A DNA stretch of 64,000 nucleotides from Adineta steineri (GCA_905250115.1 CAJNOI010000130.1:62001-126000), one strand, 5' to 3'. Positions 46,753-60,201 are shown, counted from the first letter of the stretch. The notes: a model not told the origin generated them from the sequence alone. A program made the numbers and translations.

Positions 46753-48632
46753 GTTTTAATTAGATAATTTTTTTTCTTTTTTTTTGCTGCATTGAATATA
46801 TTGGTGTGACTCTATGTAAAAAGCTCTATCCTAATAGGTCAGATCTCGTGCTTTTTTTTAAGAAGAATATTGCTTACTATCAAAACTCAATGGTATGTAA
46901 TACTATTTGAAATTGATTAGAAGGATCATAATGAATTCAATTAGAGAAGTGATAAAATCGATGGACAATGAAAAAGAATTATAATATATTATATGTGATA
47001 TTTTCTCATCTATCTTTACAAACGACATATATAGTTCTAGCTACAAATTTTCTATAGGAAAATAATACCAAATGCAAATGATGAGAAATTATTTTTATTC
47101 ATATATTTTGTTTACAACTAGAATAATCAAACATGAATTCGCAAGCAGATAACTATCTTAAAACAGTAAGATCTCTTACATCACATCTTGTTTACCTATA
47201 AGGATTTAGATGTTGTTTAATTGTGAATATTATTAGCCTTCAATTAAACACTAATAAAAATCAACATATTATGATTAATGTATTATACGTAATCTTGATA
47301 AACTCCTCACTATGAAAGAGACAATAGTAAAAAAGCTAATAATAAATCTTCATGGGAATTGAGCGATCAAAATTTATTACTTAAAATCAGTAGAAGATAA
47401 TAGATAGATATAATATCGTCCAGATCTTCTGACTTTGTTGCTCTTGCACAAAGAAATTAAGTGTATTGTTTTTTTACAAAATTTGTATTCGCAAGCTCTT
47501 TTTTAGTAAAGTAAAAGAATTCATTTTTCGATAAAAAAAACTACGCATTACACGCTTCAAACATCAGTAAGAAAATAATAAATGCTTGGCCTAAAAATTC
47601 ATTCTATCTATAAATATAGTTAACGAACACAGAAAAATGGCTCAAATTATACATGGATATCAGCATACATGTATTTTGTTTTTAATCTAACTAGATTCAG
47701 AGATTGTAGAAGTAAAATATTATCATGTCAATTGTAATAAAAGAAAAAAATCTGAACATAATTTCTATGAATTTAAAATTTGAACTTCTTTGACTGTTCA
47801 CAGTTTATATGAGTATGTAAGCGTTTATTCATAGAAAGAAATTATATGATCTAAATATAAATTTATAGAGGCAACTTTCAACGAGATAAATTTCTTTAAA
47901 ACCTACCTAATATGTGAAATTTGTTGAAACAAGTACAAATTCTAATAGTTTGAATAAATAACCAATGTTTACTCCTTAACAATCATTCAATAATAAATCC
48001 TTATAGAATAAGCTATCAGTTTAGAATTTAACACATAATATATAGATATCATTGTAAACTATCTGATCTGAACTGAACTATAACTATATTTTTATATACT
48101 GAAGAATACTGAGAGAACGACGGTTTGTTGAACCATGAAAACTATTCATTTGGAACTGATGTGTCGAACAGCCTGTATATTGACGTATATGAAATTTTTT
48201 ATCAATGTCATATATAATGAATAAAATATCCATGACAGTATTTTTATCAAAAAAAAAATAGAATATAAATTTCCTGTACCGCTTGTAACTCTTTTCTTTA
48301 AATGAAACTGATGTTATCATATGATAAAGTATGCCATTTCAATTAACAAAAGAAATGTTTTTTGGTTTGAAGAAAAAACAAACTTGATGACACAATTCAT
48401 GCACCTTGATTTTTATAGTATAAAAACTTCTCTTTGCTTTATGATCATTCCTTTTCATTACAGTCGATGACTGTTTTAATGTATTTAAAAGATAACATCT
48501 ATGGTTAGAATTGTTTTAATCATATTAATAAAGAGCATCGTATGAAACTTTGAATATATATTGTAGATATTAAAACCACCAAATATTTCTAAGACTAATT
48601 ACATTTTATTTGTCTTTTTCTTCTAGATTACT
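46753..48632. other. intergenic; upstream block of FkbM gene C
   Basis: About 1.9 kb, AT-rich. The block 48268-48383 is related to that before gene B. The ORF at 48084-48320 (minus) overlaps this block and has no motif. The acceptor-like TTCTTCTAG ends at 48626, 6 nt before the ATG. Confidence 0.55.
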
Positions 48633-49748
48633 ATGGTAAATGTGAAGAGAACTGGTCATAGATTAAAATTTTTGAGATCATATTATACTTCAATATATCC
48701 TTCTTTGTTAAAATATCGTTGGTATATTTTCCTATTATTATTTCTTATATTTCTCACTCGATTTCAATATATTGATATTGTTTCTCCTTTGAAATTACCT
48801 TTGGTGTTGATCAATGCAGTTTATTCACGGCTTACAAATCTAATACACACACAAGAGGAACTTACAACAACTCCTGTTCCTGAAGTTGTGATTGATGTGA
48901 AACATCGAATTCTTCCATACAAACTTGCACTAAGAGCTGACGATAGACCATTTGTTGAGCCTGATCATGCACAAGACAAGTTACTCAAAGATCTACAACT
49001 CTTTGAAACATGTAAACGAGATCCATCGACTATTATTGTTGATGTTGGTGCTCATCTAGGTACAAATTAAAATATATTGTATTGACTATAAGAAAAAGAA
49101 TCCATTGTTCTAGGTGATTTTGGTCTTTACGCAGCTGCATGTGGTTGTACTGTTTATATGTTTGAACCAAGACCGCACAGGGTTACTCTTCTTCGTTCAT
49201 CAATTCAGCATAATTCATTTCCAACATCTCGTGTTCATCTTTTTCATAAAAGCGTTAGTGATTGTCCATCAAATTCTACTGTAAATTACCCAGTTGGAGA
49301 TATTGCACCAGGTGTGATGGATGATAATCCTATTGTAGTAGAAACTATTCGACTTGATGATGTTGCATGGTCAGCTTTGTCAATCTTCATACTTAAAATT
49401 GATGCTGAAGGATCGGAATCAAAAGTTATTGATTCAGCAAAAAAATTGTTTGCTAAAAAACGTATTCGTCATTTAATCTTTAACTTTTATCCATGGGGAA
49501 CTACGGAAGTTTCACAAAGTAAATTATTGCCACATTTAAAAGATGAATTAAAAGCAAAATCTATCTACTGTTTTTATCGAGGAGATAATGATATGTATGG
49601 GCCTCTTCGTCTACGAGATATCAAAGTATTTCATAAACAACATTCGAATATAAATATTGCAATCAGTCTCTTCGCTACTTTTGATGAACAAATAACGCAA
49701 TCTTCTATCCAATCGAAACGATATCAATCAAATAAACATGTAGCATAA
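48633..49748 (+). CDS. FkbM-family methyltransferase, type II membrane protein (copy C)
   Basis: Two exons, 48633-49059 and 49114-49748, with a 54-nt intron nearly identical to that of copy A; 353 aa. TM helix YIFLLLFLIFLTRF (about residues 31-45). Motifs: STIIVDVGAHLG / DFGLYAAACGCTVYMFEP, TIRLDDVAW, SIFILKIDAEGSESKVIDSA and IRHLIFNFYPW. The IDVEGYELNVLRSA block of A and B is changed to IDAEGSESKVIDSA, so the substrate pocket may differ. The stalk is rich in Thr and Glu. It is the third of four tandem copies, separated from B by nearly 1.9 kb. Confidence 0.88.
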
Positions 49749-51948
49749 TGTAAAACTTAATTAATTAGTATTTTTTATATTTGTTTGGTATAATAAATAT
49801 GTTGGTTTCATTCAAAATTCTATATTTATTCTTAGCAGTTAATATATCATACATTCATTATAAAGCTATCTTGAGCTAAAACTGTATTTATCGGTAGTAT
49901 ATAAATACATTCGAAATTGTTTATAAGTATTTTGGTTTATAGGACTAAGAAAAAAATACAAAACAATTAGCTTAGTCATGAAAATACCTCTGTTTTTTAG
50001 AATATAAAAATTTCATTTGAAGATAATTCTATTTGAGCATTGAAATAATCTTTCAAAATTGATACTTATTTTCATTTGATTTTTATAACAAAACGTTCTC
50101 TATTAAGAAACTGATATTTCTACTTTGAACACATAAGAAGATCTCTTTAATAGAATAATTCAATCGAAGTACTACAAGCATTGGTTATTTCCATATTAAA
50201 TATACAAAAGTTATTTATGCAGAGTGGACCATAAAAATAATAGTATAATAAGAAATTTAAATATCAACTAAACGCACTGAAATATTTTATCTGCAGTTGT
50301 TTAAATGCTGAAATTCATGTTCGGTAACTAAAAGATACAAATGAAACTCATCAGATGGTGAATCATATAAATTGAAAATATTGTGACCACCGATTTTTAA
50401 ACTAATTAATTTTAACGATTTTTTCTGTGTACATCATATATAAAGTTTGTTTTGATTTCTTTTTCTCGTTCTCTCACATAACAATTGAAAGTTATCTATA
50501 CAATGTTTTACATGTATTGTTTTTACTTATAACAACCTAGGAAATCTCGTTTATTAGACCAAACCTTTACTTACATTATCAATATGAAAATAAATTTTAA
50601 GTATAAATCTCTATGACTAGTAAAAACTTCCGTACGTTTAGTCAATATCCGGCGTAGATGTTTAAATTTCCTGCTATATTATTATTTATAATCCACTGAA
50701 TAATTCAGCTCGTTTTTAACACTTTGATGTTTGTATTTAAAATAACTACATTAAACACATGTAAAACATAAATAAACCTTCGTTTTGAAGGTCATAATAC
50801 AAGTATATCATGTTTCGTTTAATATCACATTTTACATATGCTTGATATACTGATATTCTATTAGGTTTAAAATATAACTGAACAAATGAAATAAATTAAC
50901 AAAAATACAATAGCGTTGTATTTTTTCCTTTTATACATACCACTATTCAACTAAGATTACTGACTTAAAAACATGTAATGAGAAAACTATTATCAGATAG
51001 AATAACGCAAAAAAAACGAACTATACCATTGTCTTTATTAGAATATATTATCATCAGTAAAAAAGTAATCAATGATATATTATTAACTATTCAAATTCAA
51101 TGTTTCATTTATTCTTCGTAAAACTATGATAAAATATCATTTAACGCTGCCTTTAGTATAAATGTCATAGAAAACGTCGCTGACTTACTTATCATGTATA
51201 TATATATATGAATCATTCTCTAAAGGAACTACCATTCGAAAATGACAAAAAAAATAACTTAGATTCAAATTACTCCATAAAATGATATATTTTATAGTCT
51301 TTCATACTCATTTATATACACGTTACTAGGTGAGTGTTTGTAGGTATCTATTCTTCGAACACGTTGTACACTGATTGGTGTAACACATTTAAACCAAATT
51401 ATGACATATGTAGTAGTTACAATTTATCCTTGTTGGTGCAAACTAAACGCAGAAAACGAAAAAAAAAAAAGAAAGCTTACTGAACCATAACGAATTATTC
51501 TTCACAAAGAGGATACGTATAAATGTAAATATCATCGATAGACAATATAAATTACTGTTCATGATGATAATAACGTAATATATGCCAGTGAGTTCATTAA
51601 TTTCAATTCAAAAATTTAACAACATAATTTTACTTGAAAATTTATAGATTTTATTATTTTTTACACGATATTTATCTTACTTTACCGTACTTAACATTAT
51701 TGTCATTCACAGCAAACAATGAAGATTGTTCGATTAAACAATTTCAGGGTAAAGCAATTTATGTATCATCTATTTAACTTTATCTAATTCCATTTCTTTA
51801 CCTCTTCTATCAATATTAGTATAATCGGTATTTTATGTTAAAACTAATAATTAACATATTTACTAATAAGAATTTGTATTCTGACAAAGCATAGATTGTT
51901 CGTATATCGAAATTATGAATAAGAATTATATTTATTTTGTAGATTATC
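49749..51948. other. intergenic, no gene seen
   Basis: 2.2 kb of AT-rich DNA before FkbM copy D. No ORF of note. An ACGAATTATTC string near 51488 weakly recalls the CGAACTATTC of genes A and B. A T-rich tract with AG at 51941-51942 precedes the ATG by 6 nt. Confidence 0.5.
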
Positions 51949-53065
51949 ATGTCACATATTAGTAAAAACGTTAAAAAATGGATACCATTACGATTACCTT
52001 CGGTTTCTACACTTACTCGTTCGTCAAAACCACGTTGGTATAATGTATTAATAATTTTCCTTGTAGTTCTTATTGTATTGGATCATATTCATAATTTTTC
52101 ATATGCAGAATTTTCTCGATTATTTCATGACTCAGATGATCTGGACATATCAGATTCAGACCTTATGATGATGGACGATGAAGTAACTAAAAGTCCTAAA
52201 GCAGGAAATTTTACTGAAGTTGTAATTGATATGAATGATAGAGTACCAACATTTAAACTTGCAACAAAATCTGGTGAGAAACCAGCTAGTGAAAGTGATC
52301 AAGGACTAAATCAATTATATGAAGAATTGCATCTTCAAGAAACATGTCAACGAGATTCATCAACGATTGTCGTGGATGTTGGTGCTTCTCTAGGTATATT
52401 AAAAAAATATATTGTATAATATTCAAAAAAAAAAAATTTTTTCTTTAGGTAATTTTGGTCTTTATGCAGCAGCATGTGGTTGTACTGTGTATTTGTTTGA
52501 AATCAAAAAAGAACTAATTACTCTTATTCAGTCATCCATGAATCATAATACATTTACATCACCTCCTGTTAATGTCTTTAACAAGGCTGTTAATGATATG
52601 CCAACTGATTCAACTATGGATTATCGGCCTCCAGATGATGCAGCAGCTGATTCTATATCAATACAAACTATTCGATTAGATGATGTTGAATGGTCAGCAA
52701 CTTCAATTTATATACTTAAAATTGATGTTGAAGGATCTGAACAAAGTGTTCTTCGTTCAGCAGAGAATCTTTTTTCTCAAAAACGTATTCAAAATGTAAT
52801 TCTTAAATATAGTCCATGGTTAGCTGAACAAACTCAAGAAAAACCGTTATTAATGTATATGAGAAGAGACTTAAAAGCCAGATTTATTTATTCTCTTTAT
52901 CCAACAACTCCGACTCTTTATGGACCTTTAGTACCAATGCATTTTACAACACTTAACGAACAACTTTCACAAGCTCATGCAGAAACCCATATTTATGCGT
53001 CTTTTGATAGCAAAGCAACCAGATCTTCAATTAAATCAGAACCATTTGCATCATATAAACCTTAA
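51949..53065 (+). CDS. FkbM-family methyltransferase, type II membrane protein (copy D)
   Basis: Two exons, 51949-52393 and 52449-53065, with a 55-nt intron in the same position and phase as its paralogues; 353 aa. TM helix YNVLIIFLVVLIVLDHI near residues 31-47. The stalk has an acidic Asp/Ser patch absent from the others. Motifs: STIVVDVGASLG / NFGLYAAACGCTVYLFEI, TIRLDDVEW, SIYILKIDVEGSEQSVLRSA and IQNVILKYSPW. It is the most diverged of the four in the stalk and upstream region, so probably the oldest duplicate. Predicted to methylate an unknown, perhaps glycan, substrate in the secretory pathway. Confidence 0.88.
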
Positions 53066-54590
53066 ATTACCACATTGACTCAAGAATTTCTTTATTTTGT
53101 TGTGATAGGATGATTATTTTATATTTTCTAAAGTTAGTCTTATTAATTAAAATATCAGATGTTCTTTAAAAGGTTATCAAATTTAAATAAGACTATTCCA
53201 TGTATTTTTTTTATTTGAAACAGTACATACTATTGCTTTGAATGTAAAAAAATCTTTTAACCACACTACTCTAGTTTTAAATAAAATTATTTTGTTTGTA
53301 AAATCAATTCCTATATAGTTAATTTTATTTTGGTTTACTACTGTATTTTTGACTCATCATTTCTTTATTAAATAATAGAAAAATATTTTTATCATAACAC
53401 ATAACGTAGTTCTTTTACTTATATAGATAATCTTCGAATACTGTATATTTATTCGTAGTTCGTAACTGTAGAAATCTATGTTAAATTACAGATTTGATCT
53501 GCTATAAGATTTGTCTTATTGTATCATTGATTTTGACAGATTTTCGTTTGATCAAGTTTTATAATAACTTCCGATTTCCTTGTAATTGTAATGCATCAGT
53601 AAAACTGACGTCGTAGATCACAATCTATCGTAATTAAAAGTTCAACTAATCGATGTCGACAACCAGACATTTTTAAACATAGAAAAAGAAGAAAGTCATT
53701 TCTATCATGATTTAACTCGTGAACTGATAGTTGCGTTGAATTTCTTTTTTTCTCTAATATTATTACGATTATTGAAAAGCTCTCGTATAGGTTAATAACA
53801 ATGACAAACAAATAAATTGATCTATTAAATATTTATCAAGAAGAATTTTTAATATTTCATTGTGTATTAATAGAAATCGAACTATTATGATAATAATAAT
53901 TAGAAGAAAAGAATAGATCATGAAAATCTTCCGAAAACTAAAATCTAGCTTGCTTATGTGCATTATATTTAAGACAATGATTAAAATTCTGTTAGGTTAC
54001 GCTTCACGTGTTCATCAAATCACTTGTTTTTTTATCAATGACTATTTGTTTTTATGTTATTGTTTTTCTAACCTTACACGCGCCTACATCTGCGCATTAT
54101 GAAGGTATGCTTCAATTCGATCAGGTATAACCGAATATATCCTTTTTATATATTCAAGGTAATCCCATATGAAGACATATTAAATGGTCTAAACAAACGT
54201 TCTCTTATCTAATGAAAATTTGTAGAAGATTACAAATATTTCATTTAACATTTTTGAAATACATTATTCAATATTTTATCATATGAAAAAAACATGACAA
54301 TTAGAAATGACGTATCTTATACTATTTCAGAATACATCTTAATTTATAAACTAAAAAAAGATTTTATTGTATTTGATTTTTATAATAAAAATAATGTTTT
54401 TCTTTTTTTCGTTTTACAATGAATATTTATCATCAAGGCCAATTCTTTTACTCGTAAATATAATAAATCAGTACGACAAACTGATAATCTATTTGAAATA
54501 TTTACAACATATGATAAAATCTTTGTATACGAAAACGCCTTTACAAATTGTTTTATAGAGTGAATAACACTTGATATTTTATTGAATAAA
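53066..54590. other. intergenic, no gene seen
   Basis: AT-rich. Small ORFs on both strands (53596-53963 minus, 53920-54102 and 54367-54558 plus) have no motifs. Confidence 0.5.
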
Positions 54591-55660
54591 ATGTTCTGTT
54601 ATATGCTTAATATTCATCTAATTCTAATATTTATTGTTAATATTTGCCAAGGAATTGAACGTCCATTAGTAATCGGTCATCGTGGTTCAGCTTATTTACC
54701 TGAACTGACTTTAGAATCCCAATCAATAGCTCATGCTTATCAAGCTGATATGGTTGAAATTGATGTATGTCTTACTCGAGACAATCAATTAATTGTTATT
54801 CATGGTAAAAAAAAATATTAATATTTTCTATATAAAAAAAAAGAACTTACCTAAATTTTTTCTAAATAGATCTTTATTTAAATGCAGTAAGTAATGTTAA
54901 AGATATATATCCTAATCGAAGTCGTTCAGATGGTTATCATTATGTTATTGATTTTGATCTTAATGAATTACGTAATTTAACTATTCATGAACGTATTATT
55001 CCATTTACTAATACTCAAGTTTATCCAGCTCGTTTTCCTTCGTCATCATCGATACCATTTCATCTTGCAACACTCAATGAAACAATTGAATTATTACTTG
55101 GTCTCAGTCATTCAACAAATCAACAATATCAATTATTGATTGAAATTAAAAATCCAGAATATCATTCACAATATAATACATCAATTTCATCTATTCTAAT
55201 TTCAACATTACAAGCATATAATTTAACTGAATCTCATCATCCAATTGTTATTCAAACATTTCATATTGAAGACTTATTATATATTCGAGAGAATTTAAAT
55301 AGTCGATTACGTTTAATTGCTTTATTAACATGGAATCATTTAAATGAATCTTCAAGTAATTTTGATTTCTATCGAAGTGAAGAAGGTTTACAAAAGTTAA
55401 AAACATTTGTTCAAGCTATTGCACCAAATATGGAATTATTAGTTAATTTCGCTGCAGATGGATCGATTATTAATGTAACAAATTTGACTGTATTGGCTCA
55501 TAAATATAATCTTGCTGTTTATCCATGGACATTTCGACATGATACATACAAAGGAAATTTCGAACAATTAATCAATTTTTTTCATCGAACAGTACAAGTC
55601 GATGGTTTTATTACAAGTCAACCGGATATAGTTATTGAACTATTAGAAAAAAAAATATGA
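54591..55660 (+). CDS. secreted GlpQ-type glycerophosphodiester phosphodiesterase
   Basis: Two exons, 54591-54804 and 54870-55660, with a 65-nt intron; 334 aa. Residues 1-21 are a signal peptide (IHLILIFIVNICQG). The GDPD TIM-barrel motifs are present: PLVIGHRGSAYLPELTLES with catalytic His30, the metal ligands E-I-D at 56-58 (MVEIDVCLT), and VIHDLYLN with His71 across the splice junction. The order NRSRSDGYHYVIDFDLNELR, TNTQVYPARFP, LLIEIKNPEYH and DGFITSQPD follows bacterial periplasmic GlpQ rather than animal GDE membrane enzymes. It hydrolyses glycerophosphodiesters to glycerol-3-phosphate and an alcohol, outside the cell or in the secretory path. A bacterial origin with a later-gained intron is possible but needs a tree. 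I chose the ATG at 54591 because it begins the signal peptide. Confidence 0.9.
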
Positions 55661-56458
55661 AGTGCAAATATTTTATCTAATCTATCAATTACTCTCTATT
55701 GTTTACTAATTGTAATCATTTCTATTAATTAATAAAATATATGAGAAAAGAAGATAAGTTTGAATTTTGATGCATAACTCTTAGATTTACATGGTTTTGT
55801 AATATTGAACAGATGAAATTTAATCTAGTATGTATAATATGACTCGTCGTAATCGTCGGTAGTACAATGTGATCATTGGATATAACAAACTTCAATGAAC
55901 AAGTAGCAGTACGTATAAATAATTCAGCTGAACGTCGATATATATCTTTTAGGATAAGCAAATAAACAAAAATAGAGATCGGAATTTCGATTCGTATAAG
56001 GTAGGAATTGAGAACAGAAGATTTCGGTAAAAGAGGTTTTTTTCCTTGTTTTTTAAGAAATAAATTAATCAGTGAGTGAGACATGAATAAACTGTAGGCT
56101 AATAAATAACTAAAAAAAGGCAAGTAATTCTATACAGTATTAGAAGCGTTTGATTTGATGATGAACGTGTGTATATATTTTTCAACTCTACAACTCATTT
56201 ATATCGTTCAATCATATTGGAGATTGTACACATCTAAACTGAATATTTAATTATTCTTTATTATAATTGAACCCTCGTGACATAATAAATATATATTCTT
56301 ATTTTCTTTTGTATACGTGCTTTTATCGAAATTATTCTTTCATATTATCGAACTGATTATTAAACGTGTAGATTTAAATCAATAATATAAATTATTCATT
56401 CTCTATTATAATATTAAGATAAAAACAAAAGAAATACACGGAAACAATCATATTAGAA
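55661..56458. other. intergenic, no gene seen
   Basis: AT-rich spacer. The ORF at 55725-56123 (minus, 132 codons) has some hydrophobic stretches but no family motif or start context, so I leave it uncalled. Confidence 0.5.
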
Positions 56459-57468
56459 ATGATTGTTCAATTGGTAATACTGCTTCTTATTACTTCTTGT
56501 AAGTTAAATCTTTTTTAAAGATTGTAGAAATCTTTATCTAATACAATTATTTAGTAAAATCTGTTTCCGGTCAAGACGGTTTAACAGAATTAATTGATAT
56601 TTATTCGGAAAATATTACTTTAGAATGGAAAGATCTTCCTATATCTGTATGTGAAATTTCAACAACCACAAGTACTTCATCTACAACTTCACCAATAAAA
56701 TCTGAACTGCCATTATATAAATGTGCAGATGAAACATATATGGGTCTTTATTGTAATATTACCAATGATGTATGTGAACGATACCATCCATGTTATAACG
56801 AAGCTATTTGTTACTCAAATGGTACGATTGAATTACAATATAGTTGTGCATGTAAAACGAATGAATTTTCTGGTTATGATTGTGAAAATGACAATAGAAT
56901 TTGTAAAAATAATACATGTTTGTAAGATAAGATTTTTCAAAAAAAACAAAAAGAATTAATTTTAATCTTTAGAAATGGTGGAACATGTTTTATTAGAAAT
57001 ATATCTATTGCTAATGAAACACCATATGTTTGTATATGTCCAGATGGATACACTGGAACACATTGCGAAACATTAATTGATATGTGTTTTAACATAACGT
57101 GTAAAAATAATGGTCTTTGTATACGATCTCGTTTATCATGGTCATGTCGATGTCTTAGTCCTACACTTTATTCTGGCACATATTGTGAAGAAATAAGTAC
57201 AGCATTGGAAGTAAAACAAATTTTAAGTAAATCATTCGTATCAGTAGCTATTGCAGCAATAACTGGAGTATTTATATTTGTTGTTACAATGGATATATTA
57301 AAATATGTATTTAAAATTGATCCAGTCGATCGTGAACGACAAGCAATGAAGGAAAAACAAGAAAAAAAACAATTAGAAAAGAAGAAGAAGAAACAGAAGA
57401 AGAAACATAAATCTGTAAAAGTTTTACATGAACCTTCTTTAAAACAATGTCGTCTATATCCTATGTAA
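56459..57468 (+). CDS. EGF-like repeat, single-pass membrane protein
   Basis: Three exons, 56459-56498, 56555-56921 and 56973-57468, introns 56 and 51 nt; 300 aa. The first 40-nt exon encodes most of the signal peptide (MIVQLVILLLITS). A Thr/Ser-rich stretch (about 45-60) precedes three EGF-like modules with their Cys patterns: CNITNDVCERYHPC...CACKTNEFSGYDC, CKNNTCLNGGTC...CICPDGYTGTHC and CFNITCKNNGLC...CRCLSPTLYSGTYC. A TM helix follows (SVAIAAITGVFIFVVTMDIL, about 221-240), then a strongly basic cytoplasmic tail with a Lys/Gln run. The second intron splits the second EGF module. The layout suggests a cell-surface adhesion or signalling protein; I cannot assign a specific name. Confidence 0.85.
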
Positions 57469-60201
57469 TAAATATTATATTTTAAATCATATTTTATTGA
57501 ATAAAAGATTATATATAGATCAAAACTGAAGATGTATCAAAATATTACTTTGAAATTATTTAGAGTGCAGTTTTAAATTTGAATTCAATGGATTTTATTT
57601 TTTGAACAACAAAATATCAAACAGAAGATTATTATACTTTGATAGATACTCAATATTAGCATAGTAAAACGTTTTATTCATGCTATTTTTACTCATTTAT
57701 TATTACTCTCAAATGATAATATGAATGTCTCAAGAGAAATGTCCTTCTAAATGTTTCTTCAATATCTCGGCCAAATTACGACCCAGATACCTGAGTTTTT
57801 TTTAGAAGATAGTCCATGCAATTCTCTGCAAAACCTCATGAAAAGAGTTGTTCGAGTCGTTAATATCTGGTGAACACTGCAATGCTCTAAAATGACACAC
57901 TTTCAAAAAATGAATAGTTCATTTTTTCTAGAAAATCAGACTTGAAACCCAATTAAAATGCAAATTTTCTGTGTTTTCAAATATGCTGTTCCTAAAAGAG
58001 CTTAAAACAAGTTATCTAAGGTTTCAACGGTCAATCCTCAACAAAAAAACGCGTTGAAATCATCGATCGTTCTTGTTATGTATCTCAAGCATTGCAAAAA
58101 ATATTTTCCATGCACTTAATAATAAATTTGAATATGTAATAATTTTTCACTTATGATAAAACAAATTCAAATTGGCATGAACCTTCACGCATGATTCTCA
58201 AAACATGAACAGAGCGGAATAGAAAAAAGGTTTTGTTCAATTAAAATTTAGAGTATGTCAAAAAAGGTATTCGCTGAAGCGAAAGCGCTTTTCATGGGCT
58301 AGAAAATGGCCTATTCAGTCTCTTTGTGTATGGTAGAGTGATACAAAATTGTTAATATGAAAACGAGGGTATTGAACGTGTATCGTTTTGGAGTATCACA
58401 CTGTTAACCGAATATAATTCTATAGTTAATCATGTGAACAGCTCTCTTCATGCGATTTTGTAGATATTAAAATTAAACAAAACAATCACTGACAATATCA
58501 AATCGCTCTTCAACAAAAATTAAGATTTTTACACATTTCTAGAATTTAACATTTATTAGCTGATAAACAAAATTAGAGAATGATTTTTGACATGAAAATT
58601 TTCTATTAATTTCTATATTATACGTGTCAAAATATTTATATCAGGTACAAAGAAAGGTCAACCATAGCTTATTCTGGATGCCTGCTTGATTTTATTAGTT
58701 CAAATTATGAACTAAATAATGAGGCTAAAATTTAACTATAATTATATAAAGTTTGAATACATCAAACAGAACAAGGAGACTATAAATAATTCAATGACGT
58801 CAACACATCTAACAACTCACTTGACACTATAGGTCATATTCAGTTGATATTTATTTAAAGTTTCCCACTAAAAAATCTAATTGCTAAGTTTGATTATTAA
58901 TATTCGACAGTGGGATTTCTAATTGTCCAAATTTCGTTGAAGAATACATTTGCGAACATATAGTTGGCATGTCAATAGAATGAAATTCTGCAAACCATCA
59001 GCAGCAGCAAAGGATATACTTTTAGAAGAAAAAATAAAAAGAGGGCGATCTAAAAAAAACAACTAAAGTTTTATTGATACAATAATTGTGCAATTAAATT
59101 TTTCTCTTAGTTATTTACCAATTTTCATTGAACAAAATTCATATAGAAAGTTACATTTTTTTACTTCGATTTTGAATAAAATACTGCAGAGAAAAATCTT
59201 TTTTATTTGGAATTCTCTTGAATAAATTAATTAGAAAAACTTGAGTTTTCTATTCAGCATTCAAGTATGTGCCTTTATAAAAGACAATTATTTATATGTT
59301 CTTTTAATTTATATTTATTATAATATGTAATATAATTAAACTATAAATAAGAAAAGTTTTTAGAATGAACCAGAAAGAAAAACATAATCTGTAAGTTGAA
59401 TAACAAGGATTTTAATGATACAGAATTATTTAGTGCTAATGAATACAGTATCGAAATAATCTTCTGTATTTATCTATAAGAAATTGTAAGAGAAGTACTG
59501 ACGTCATCTAAATAAAATAATCTTTGTAATATATCATATTAAGATGGGACTATAAAACCTATAATCAAGATTTAAATAACAATTTCGATTATCTATGTAA
59601 ATATTTTTGCATTAAAACAATTATAAAATAAAATTAATCACTGATACAGTACTCATTTCCTATTATTATATTTGTTTGGACTAATCTTCTTAAAATAGAG
59701 ATAGAGGTGTAAGGCGCTGCCGTTGATATCTATCTGAGTGCAAATTTCCCTTCTTTTATATTAACCTTTATTTAATTTGCAACATTGTTAATGATTCTCT
59801 GCTGATCTTAATTTGATTTTTACATTTTTGTGTCGTACATACACTATGAAAGAATGGAATAGTTTATGACTGAGATATTGAAATAAATATATTTTTTAAT
59901 TTAGAAAAAAAATTTCTTTCTTTTAATTTTCTAGCCATTTCCGCCGACGACGAGCGAAAAAATTTTAACACCTTCAAGCCGCCATCGCTGATAAACTTTT
60001 TGACTTCAGTCGCTGCCGCCGGCAGGCAAAAAAAATTGATATTTTTAAGCTGTCATCGACCGACTCATCAACTTACACTTCTAGATAAAGAAGAGTATTC
60101 ATTAATATAATGACACATTAAATACAGACATAAAATGCACTTTATTTACTGAGATCTACTCATTAATACTACAGCTAAAATAAATATCATTCCATTAAAC
60201 C
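57469..60201. other. long intergenic stretch with one GC-richer tandem repeat
   Basis: 2.7 kb without a convincing ORF. The part from about 57720 to 58400 is less AT-rich than its surroundings and may be transposon-derived, but no terminal repeats were found. A two-unit GC-rich repeat lies at 59940-60072. Confidence 0.5.
59940..60072. repeat. two-copy degenerate repeat, GC-rich/T-rich mosaic
   Basis: Two adjacent units of about 66 bp (59940-60006 and 60007-60072) each run: a GC-rich start with GCCGCCG-type runs, an A-tract (GCGAAAAAA / GGCAAAAAAA), ATTTT, then TTCAAGCCGCCATCGCTGA or TTTAAGCTGTCATCGACCGA. It stands out sharply in base composition. It lies about 130 nt before the GPCR gene. 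Confidence 0.55.

Noticed and set aside
55725-56123. 132-codon minus-strand ORF.
   Set aside because: Hydrophobic but without motifs, in AT-rich intergenic DNA; no promoter or homologous pattern seen.
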